DNA of 51,649 nucleotides, taken from Paracoccaceae bacterium (GTDB lineage: Bacteria; Pseudomonadota; Alphaproteobacteria; Rhodobacterales; Rhodobacteraceae). Shown here one piece after another: positions 46,141 through 51,649 of this stretch (its first letter is position 1; each line of letters opens with the position of its first letter). The notes beneath the pieces are model-generated. The model searched no databases. It saw nothing but the letters and a program-made list of their open reading frames with translations, and was not told where the DNA came from. The stretch spans positions 1 to 51,649 of the forward strand of contig WOZM01000009.1 in NCBI GenBank assembly GCA_011620265.1, written 5' to 3'. Made by a program: the position numbers and the translations under genes.

Positions 46141-47135
46141 TGGTCCTTGATCCTTTGAACCCGCTCCGGCGTCGGCGCCGGCAGGCCTTGATGCACCGCC
46201 CGGGCAAGATCGCCAAGTGCCGGATGGGCGAGGTTGCGCCCGAGGTAGCGCCAGACACGCGGCAGATAGTCGAGGTAATGCGCCTTGCCGTCGCGGAGTG
46301 TAAGCCGCGCGAAGATGCCGGCGATTCGCAGCGCGCGCTGGGCGCCGAGAAGGGCGTAGATCGCGCCGAAACCGGCCGGGTCGAGCGCCTTGGCCACGGT
46401 ATAGCGCGCGACCATCGCCGTTTCGGTCGCCTCCGAAACATCGCGGCGCGCGTCCTGGAGAAGCGAGACGAGATCGTAGGCCGGATGGGTCGCGACCGCG
46501 TCCTGGAAGTCGAGAAGCCCGAGACGGGCATGGCCGGAGCGCTCGGGCAGCCAGATCAGGTTCTCGGCATGGAAATCGCGGAGCGAGGTCACGACCCTGC
46601 CGTCGCCGAGGCGCTCGAACGCCGCGCGGATCAGGTCCGGCACCGCGTCCGCCTGCGGGTTTCCGGCCGCGCGGACCCCAGGCAGATACCAGCGCGGCAT
46701 CAGCGCGACGAGTTCGGCAAGGCCGGATCCGTCGAGCGGGGCGACGAAATCCGGGGCAGGGTGCCGGTGCAGGTCGCCGAGGAAATCGGTCGCGGCGGCG
46801 TAAAGCCCGGCCTCGCGCGACGGATCGGCGGCGAGGAGGTGCGCGAAAAGCGCGTCGCCGAGGTCTTCGAGGAGGAGAAAGCCCTCCGTGTGGTCTTCGC
46901 CCAGGATCTCCGGCGCGGAATAGCCGTGGCCCGACAGCCACCGGGCCATGCGGGCGAAGCGTTCGGTGCTTTCGCCGAGGCCGGGCGGCGCATCCATCAG
47001 CACCGCCTTCCGCCCGTCGAGGGCCAGCCGTTCGTAGTGCCGCGCAGAGGCGTCGCCGGCCAGCGGCGCGCGCCCGGCCGCGCCCCAGCCCGCTTCGCTC
47101 AGGAAGCGCGCGGCAAGGGTGCGCCGGTCAGTCAT
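46116..47135 (-). CDS. amgK: Anomeric N-acetylmuramate/N-acetylglucosamine kinase AmgK-like
   Basis: This is an aminoglycoside-phosphotransferase-fold kinase of 339 residues, with the catalytic loop SLRDFHAENLIWL near residue 200 and the metal-binding LLDFQDAVATHPAYDL near residue 221. In the AmgK-MurU recycling route it phosphorylates MurNAc at C1. The ATG at 47133-47135 starts MTDRRTLAARFLSEAG and overlaps tsaE by 8 nt. The pairing with the nucleotidyltransferase supports the specific assignment. Confidence 0.86.
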   Translation of the reverse strand: MTDRRTLAARFLSEAGWGAAGRAPLAGDASARHYERLALDGRKAVLMDAPPGLGESTERFARMARWLSGHGYSAPEILGEDHTEGFLLLEDLGDALFAHLLAADPSREAGLYAAATDFLGDLHRHPAPDFVAPLDGSGLAELVALMPRWYLPGVRAAGNPQADAVPDLIRAAFERLGDGRVVTSLRDFHAENLIWLPERSGHARLGLLDFQDAVATHPAYDLVSLLQDARRDVSEATETAMVARYTVAKALDPAGFGAIYALLGAQRALRIAGIFARLTLRDGKAHYLDYLPRVWRYLGRNLAHPALGDLARAVHQGLPAPTPERVQRIKDQCGRHPTL

Positions 47136-47646
47136 GCCGATGCCATTCGGCCGACGCGAGGCTGTCGAGAACGGGTCGCCAGCGCGGATCGCGCGCGGAT
47201 ATACGGGCGCTGCGCGCCATCGCATCGGCACCGGGCGCGATGTCCACGCGAAGCGCGGTATCCGGTGTCATGTCGCCGAGCCGGTCGGGCCATTCGACAA
47301 GGCAGATCGCCCGCTCGAACGCCTCGTCCAGCCCGAGTTCGGCCACGTCTTCGGCTGCCGTCAGCCGATAGAGGTCGGCATGCCAGAGCTCCACCCCGTC
47401 AAGCTCGTAGACCTGCACCAGCGTGTAGGTCGGCGACGGAACATCCTCCATCCGGCCGAGCGCCTTGAGCCGGGCCTGGATCAGACTGCGGCAGAAATGC
47501 GATTTTCCGGCGCCGATGGGCCCGTCGAGGAGGATCACGTCGCCGGCTGCGAGCCGTGGCGCGAGCCACCGCGCAAGGGCGGCGGTGGCGTCGGGCGTCG
47601 GCAAGTCGAGCCGGGCGGAAAAGGGGGGCGGCGCCGTGTCGTTCAT
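47128..47646 (-). CDS. tsaE: tRNA threonylcarbamoyladenosine biosynthesis ATPase TsaE
   Basis: This is the ATPase of the TsaBDE complex that makes t6A37 in ANN-decoding tRNAs. The 172-residue protein has Walker A GPIGAGKSHF near residue 42, SPTYTLVQVYE near residue 71, the LWHADLYRL block near residue 87, and VEWPDRLG. It overlaps amgK by 8 nt. It lies 54 nt after the DivL-like gene, probably in one operon. Confidence 0.95.
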   Translation of the reverse strand: MNDTAPPPFSARLDLPTPDATAALARWLAPRLAAGDVILLDGPIGAGKSHFCRSLIQARLKALGRMEDVPSPTYTLVQVYELDGVELWHADLYRLTAAEDVAELGLDEAFERAICLVEWPDRLGDMTPDTALRVDIAPGADAMARSARISARDPRWRPVLDSLASAEWHRHD

Positions 47647-47700
47647 GGCGCGATTCTGACCGCCCTCGTCCCCGCCCGCAAGGCGATAGCGCGCCGTCGC

Positions 47701-49305
47701 TCAGGCCCGGACGGTTTCGCCGGCGGGAGCGGTGTCGTGGCGGTGCCGGCGGGTGCGGCGCACCAGCGGGCGGTCGGGCGCGATGCGTTCGAACCCCACG
47801 AGCGTCGTCCCGCCGGACAGCGGCACGATCCGGCACGCAAGCGTGCCCCCTGCCGCGAGCGGCACGTCTGCGGTCCATTCGGCCCGTTCGTCCATCGTCG
47901 TCACGAAATCGCGGATATCGCCGAGCACCGGGTTCGGCCGCGTCAGTTCCTGCCAGTGGCGGAGCGAATCCATGATCGTCATGGTGCCGAGCGTCAGGCC
48001 CGGCTCGACGCCCCAGAGATCCTCGTAGGCGGTGTTCGACAGGATCAACTCGCCCGCCGGCGAGAAGACGGCGATCGCCTCGTCCAGCGTATCGACCACC
48101 GACTGGCCAAGCTCGATCTCGGAGCGGAAGCGGCGGGTCAGGGCGATCTCGGCGGTGATGTCCTCGATCAGGAAGGCGACCGCGCCGTCGGGGTGGGGCC
48201 GGCCGGTGACGTGATAGGTCTGCCCCGACGGCAGCGTCCAGGTGTCTTCGTAAAGCCCGCTCGCCGCCGCCTTTTCGAGATCGAGCATCTGCTGGCGCCA
48301 GCTGCCATAGTCCTTCGGCTCCGGGATCACCTGCACCTCGCGCAGCCGGTCGAGAAAGGCGAAAAGCGTCGGCCGGGCGGACAGGAACTCCGCCCCGGCC
48401 GAGGTCAGGTCGACCAGCGCCGGGTTGAAGAGCGCGAGCTGCCGCTGACGGTCGAAGATCGCGAGGCCGATGGGCAGGTGGGCGAAGGTCTTGGTCAGGG
48501 TCTGGATGAACTCGCGCAGCGATGTCTCGGCCCTGACCACCGTATCTGCGGGCAGCGCGAAGTGAAGCCGGCCGCCGGTCGCCGGGTAGGAATGGCATTC
48601 GTACCAGTGCCCGCCCGCGCCATCCGCCGAGGCGAGCTTCTTGCGCCTGGAGCCGACGGCCGGGTTCGCGGAGCATTCGGGAAAGAGCGCCGGAACCGGC
48701 CAGGTCATTTCCCCTTCCTCGCCGTCGCCCTGTTCGGCGACGCAATCGAGATAGGCATGGTTGGCCCAGATCACCGCGCCATCGCCATCGGTCCGCCAGA
48801 CCGGAAACGGCGCGGCCGCGACGGTTTCGCGCAAGGAGGCAAGCTCTGCCTCCTGCGCCCGCTGGCTGAGCCCGTCGACGAGCACACCCTGCCCTTCGAC
48901 CGACAGATCGGTGACCGTCAGCCGCGCCATCTGGCCAAGCCATTCGGCCCGGACGCGGAACCCGTCATCGTCCTCGCCCCGCATTTCCACCTCGCCGTGT
49001 TCGGCGAGCCCGCGCATCTCGGATTCGAAGCCGCGCAGGCGCTGGGACAGGTATCCCGAAAGTCGGGTCCATTCGGAACCGGGGCCGGGAATGGCACCGA
49101 GAAGCGCGCGTCCGGAGCTGGTCGCATCGACAAGCTCGCGGTCGTCGAAGAGGAAGATCGCCTGCTCGAGCGGCGCGCCGAGCTGCGACAATCCCGGCGT
49201 CTTCCTCTTTCGCTGCGGCACGGCCGACAACAACAGCAGGGCGACCAGCGCGGCGGCGATCGACGTCGTAACGACGACAGCCGCAAGCATCAGCGGTGTA
49301 ATCAT
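47701..49305 (-). CDS. divL: PAS-domain protein, DivL-like, without a kinase domain
   Basis: This is a 534-residue membrane-anchored protein: one N-terminal helix (about 4-27), an N-terminal sensory region, and three PAS-like stretches (about 153-250, 285-390 and 395-510, e.g. AAAPFPVWRTDGDGAVIWAN, HLPIGLAIFDRQRQLALFN, TLDEAIAVFSPAGELILSN). It ends without any HisKA or ATPase domain. In Caulobacter divL lies next to tsaE. Rhodobacter capsulatus DivL is a PAS protein acting on the CckA-ChpT-CtrA pathway. The upstream CtrA and DnaA boxes support this identity. Confidence 0.65.
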   Translation of the reverse strand: MITPLMLAAVVVTTSIAAALVALLLLSAVPQRKRKTPGLSQLGAPLEQAIFLFDDRELVDATSSGRALLGAIPGPGSEWTRLSGYLSQRLRGFESEMRGLAEHGEVEMRGEDDDGFRVRAEWLGQMARLTVTDLSVEGQGVLVDGLSQRAQEAELASLRETVAAAPFPVWRTDGDGAVIWANHAYLDCVAEQGDGEEGEMTWPVPALFPECSANPAVGSRRKKLASADGAGGHWYECHSYPATGGRLHFALPADTVVRAETSLREFIQTLTKTFAHLPIGLAIFDRQRQLALFNPALVDLTSAGAEFLSARPTLFAFLDRLREVQVIPEPKDYGSWRQQMLDLEKAAASGLYEDTWTLPSGQTYHVTGRPHPDGAVAFLIEDITAEIALTRRFRSEIELGQSVVDTLDEAIAVFSPAGELILSNTAYEDLWGVEPGLTLGTMTIMDSLRHWQELTRPNPVLGDIRDFVTTMDERAEWTADVPLAAGGTLACRIVPLSGGTTLVGFERIAPDRPLVRRTRRHRHDTAPAGETVRA

Positions 49306-49340
49306 GTCAAATCCGTTCTTCCCGTTGAGGTCTTTGCCTC

Positions 49341-49349
49341 TTATCCACA
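49341..49349 (+). promoter_or_regulatory. Perfect DnaA box upstream of divL
   Basis: TTATCCACA is the exact DnaA-box consensus, 36 bp before the divL start codon in the 108-bp gap after regB. Because the box lies so near the start, DnaA binding could affect divL transcription. Its isolation from the candidate origin argues for a regulatory role. Confidence 0.7.
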
Positions 49350-49365
49350 GGTTTCACCTATTGGG

Positions 49366-49380
49366 TTAACGGGGCGTTAA
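49366..49380. promoter_or_regulatory. Perfect CtrA box (TTAA-N7-TTAA) upstream of divL
   Basis: TTAACGGGGCGTTAA matches the full CtrA site TTAA-N7-TTAA, and also the TTAAC-N5-GTTAA form noted in Rhodobacterales. It lies 61-75 bp upstream of the divL start, where it could cover a -35 region. A full match is unlikely by chance in such GC-rich DNA. Confidence 0.78.
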
Positions 49381-49413
49381 TAGTGCAACCTTTTGGCGAA
49401 TTGATGGCAAATC

Positions 49414-50823
49414 CTACGAAACGATCTGCCGGTTCTCGCCGAGCCCTCCGGTCGCGACCGTCTCGATCTTCGACCGCGGCCAGATGACCTCGACCACCGC
49501 GCCGGAACGCTCGGGACGCTCCTCCTCGGTCAGGAACGGGTCGGAGCCGTTGGTGAAGCGCAACTCGGCGCCGGTGCGTTCGAGAAGCGTCTTGGCGATG
49601 AAGAGGCCGAGCCCCATCCCGTCGTATTCGGGGCGCTTCGCGGCATCGTCGTCGCGCCGGCGCGGCAGGAACGGGTCGCCGATCCGGCCGAGCAGATGCG
49701 GCGGAAAGCCTTCGCCGTCGTCGGCGATGCGGATCGTCAGCGCCTTGTCGCTCCATTCCGCGTCGACCCAGACGCCGGAGCGGGCGAAATCGACGGCGTT
49801 CTGGATCAGGTTCCGCAACCCGTGGATGATCTCGGGCTGGCGCAGGATCTCAGGCTGTCGGCCGGCGCCGGGCGCGTCGTCGAGATCGAAATGCAGTTCC
49901 TTGCCGCGACCGAGATGCGGTTCGGCCGCCTCGCGGATGACGGCCGAGACCGGGGCCGAACGCAGATGCAGGTCCTGCTTTCCCGCGCGGCCCATCGACC
50001 GCAGGATATCGCGGCAGCGGTCGGCCTGTTCGCGAATCAGTTCGGCATCGGCCCGCAGTTCCGGTTGGTCCGCAAGGTCGCGGGCAAGCTCGTTGCTGGT
50101 CAGCTTGATCGTGGCGAGCGGTGTGCCAAGCTCATGCGCCGCCGCCGCGACGACCCCGCCGAGATCGGTCAGCTTCTGTTCCCGCGCGAGCGCCATCTGG
50201 GTGGCCAGAAGCGCGTCGCCCATGACGTGGATCTCGAGCGCCACCCGGCGCGCGTAAAGCCCGAGGAATACCACGCCGATGACGATGGCAAGCCAGAAGC
50301 CGAACTCGAAGATCGCCGGCACGGTGATCAGCGTGCCGTCGAGCGTCCGGAGCGGTACGTGAAGGAAGGCGACGAGCGTCACGAGCGCGATGGTGACGAG
50401 CCCGACGAAGACCGTGGCGCGGGTCTGCAGCGCGGTCGCGGCGATGGTCGCGGGCGCGAGGATCAGAAGCGCGAAGGGATTGTTGAGCCCGCCGGTCAGG
50501 AAGAGCAGCAACGACAGTTGCAACGTGTCGAAGAGCAGCGTCAGCATCGCGCCGGCCTCGCTCAGCCGGGTATTCTCGGGAAAGGCAAGGGCCGCGATCA
50601 CATTCGCGAGAACGGCGGCGCCGACGACAAGAAGGCAAAGGACGATGTCGAGGTCGATGTCGTAGTATTTCCAAGCCACCAGGATCGCCGTGGCCTGACC
50701 GAAGATCGCCGTCCAGCGCAGGAGGACCAGCGTCCGCAGCCGCACCCAGTCGCCATGCCCGATCCGCGCGGCGAAGGCGCCGTTCGGGAGAGGGGGCTGG
50801 GAAACGGGGGCCGGCGGGTTCAT
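49414..50823 (-). CDS. regB: Redox-responsive sensor histidine kinase RegB/PrrB
   Basis: This is the membrane kinase of the RegB-RegA global redox system (photosynthesis, respiration, nitrogen and carbon fixation in relatives). From ATG 50821-50823 it has 469 residues. Six hydrophobic segments occupy about 30-200. The quinone-binding motif GGLNNPF is at 111-117, the H-box AAAAHELGTPLATIKL has His230, and the redox Cys270 sits in ADRCRDILRSMG. The 40-residue His-Cys spacing matches the R. capsulatus pair (225/265). The ATPase region ends with GMGLGLFIAKTLLERTGA. It is divergent from senC. Confidence 0.96.
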   Translation of the reverse strand: MNPPAPVSQPPLPNGAFAARIGHGDWVRLRTLVLLRWTAIFGQATAILVAWKYYDIDLDIVLCLLVVGAAVLANVIAALAFPENTRLSEAGAMLTLLFDTLQLSLLLFLTGGLNNPFALLILAPATIAATALQTRATVFVGLVTIALVTLVAFLHVPLRTLDGTLITVPAIFEFGFWLAIVIGVVFLGLYARRVALEIHVMGDALLATQMALAREQKLTDLGGVVAAAAHELGTPLATIKLTSNELARDLADQPELRADAELIREQADRCRDILRSMGRAGKQDLHLRSAPVSAVIREAAEPHLGRGKELHFDLDDAPGAGRQPEILRQPEIIHGLRNLIQNAVDFARSGVWVDAEWSDKALTIRIADDGEGFPPHLLGRIGDPFLPRRRDDDAAKRPEYDGMGLGLFIAKTLLERTGAELRFTNGSDPFLTEEERPERSGAVVEVIWPRSKIETVATGGLGENRQIVS

Positions 50824-50917
50824 CACGGGGGTCCTGTTGTCGCATTCCGGCGCTTCCGAATTGATAGTCGGCGCATGATCGGCGATCAATGGCGGCGCAA
50901 GGAATAGGGGGCCACGG

Positions 50918-51553
50918 ATGGCTGTATCCACCAAGAGCTATGCCGTCGCGGCGGTATCGGTCGCGGCAATCTTCATGATCGCGATCTATCAGTACTCGCG
51001 CAACGGCGGTGAGGACCGCTTCGCGCCCTGCCGGAGCAGCGCCGTCTCGGGCGGCGCCGGCGCGATCGGCGGACCCTTCACCCTGACCGACGAGGACGGG
51101 CGCCAGGTGACCGACAAGGACGTTCTGGCGGGGCCGAGCCTCGTCTATTTCGGATATACGTTCTGTCCCGATATCTGCCCGACCGACACCGCCCGCAATG
51201 CCGAGGTCATAGATGCGCTGGAAGAGACGGGATATAACGTCACGCCGGTCTTCATTTCCGTCGATCCCGCCCGCGATACGCCCGAAGTCCTGAAGGAATG
51301 GACGGAATACATCCATCCGAAAATGGTCGGCCTCACCGGAACGCCGGAACAGATCGGATCGGTCGCGAAAGCCTACCGGACCTATTACAAGGTGCCCGAA
51401 AATCCGACCGACGAATATTACATCGTCGACCACATGACCCAGACCTACCTGATGCTTCCCGAATACGGCTTCGTCGAGTTCTTTTCCCGCGAGGATACGC
51501 CCGAGGACATGGCCAATCGCACCGCCTGCTTCATCGACGCCGCGATGAAGTGA
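50918..51553 (+). CDS. senC: SCO1/SenC/PrrC family copper chaperone
   Basis: This membrane-anchored periplasmic protein delivers copper to cytochrome oxidase and is linked to redox signalling. The 211-residue protein has an N-terminal helix (about 8-25) and the copper-binding motif FCPDICPTD (Cys83, Cys87) with His172 in VDHMTQTYL. It lies between divergent regB and co-directional regA, the standard Rhodobacter order. Its ATG follows the AGGAATAGGGGG stretch, a loose Shine-Dalgarno. Confidence 0.95.
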   Translation: MAVSTKSYAVAAVSVAAIFMIAIYQYSRNGGEDRFAPCRSSAVSGGAGAIGGPFTLTDEDGRQVTDKDVLAGPSLVYFGYTFCPDICPTDTARNAEVIDALEETGYNVTPVFISVDPARDTPEVLKEWTEYIHPKMVGLTGTPEQIGSVAKAYRTYYKVPENPTDEYYIVDHMTQTYLMLPEYGFVEFFSREDTPEDMANRTACFIDAAMK

Positions 51554-51613
51554 AATTGACCGCCGGGCCCTGACGCCCTAGAACCGGTGAACGCGCGGGA
51601 ACAGGGGGTGAGA

Positions 51614-51649
51614 ATGGCCGAAGACGAGTTTGCCGAGCTGGGTCCGGAC
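51614..51649 (+). CDS. regA: Response regulator RegA/PrrA, start only
   Basis: An ATG at 51614 with a GGGGGTGAG Shine-Dalgarno begins MAEDEFAELGPD, which continues past the window edge. The sequence is like the RegA/PrrA N-terminus and the position after senC is the expected one. RegA is the DNA-binding partner of RegB. Confidence 0.88.
   Translation, partial: MAEDEFAELGPD

Overview
The window is GC-rich, densely packed DNA with many 1-31 nt gene overlaps. Gene content (regB-senC-regA, tctABC with tctDE, hemJ, maf-aroE-coaE-dnaQ, secB-fxsA-Tim44-mltA-smr, a kinase-less DivL) points to an alphaproteobacterium of the Rhodobacterales (Rhodobacter/Paracoccus-like family). No rRNA, tRNA, insertion sequence or CRISPR array was seen.

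Region 1 (1-8229) looks like the chromosomal origin neighbourhood. rsmG (start only), mnmG, mnmE, rho and hemJ run leftward; maf, aroE, coaE and dnaQ run rightward. They diverge from a 424-bp AT-rich, repeat-bearing gap (5083-5506) that is the best oriC candidate. A perfect ParB-binding parS palindrome (1881-1896) is built into the first codons of mnmG, about 3.4 kb from that gap.

Region 2 (8230-31221) looks like lineage-specific material lying between dnaQ and secB, genes that are close neighbours in many relatives. It holds a sugar-1-phosphate transferase; a xylose module (xylA-xylB, a 54-codon small ORF, a divergent ROK regulator and a palindromic operator candidate); a secreted FG-GAP/ASPIC protein convergent with a di-haem peroxidase; a YihY membrane protein; tamA-tamB; a tricarboxylate-type transporter tctCBA with a divergent three-gene sensory unit (tctD-tctE-periplasmic binding protein); an AtuA-like/DUF4387 pair; and idi. 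A 99-bp nested inverted repeat separates DUF4387 from idi.

Region 3 (31218-39083) carries protein export, envelope and protein quality control: secB, fxsA, a Tim44-like protein, mltA, an Smr protein, a lipoprotein hydrolase, hslU/hslV with a DUF2157 membrane protein between them, and trxA with a clear terminator.

Region 4 (39142-51649) is a leftward operon divL-like > tsaE > amgK > murU > addB > addA (cell-cycle signalling, tRNA t6A synthesis, peptidoglycan recycling, double-strand break repair), then the redox system regB, divergent senC and the first 12 codons of regA. The divL upstream region has a perfect DnaA box and a perfect CtrA box (TTAA-N7-TTAA), suggesting that this CtrA-pathway regulator is itself under cell-cycle control.
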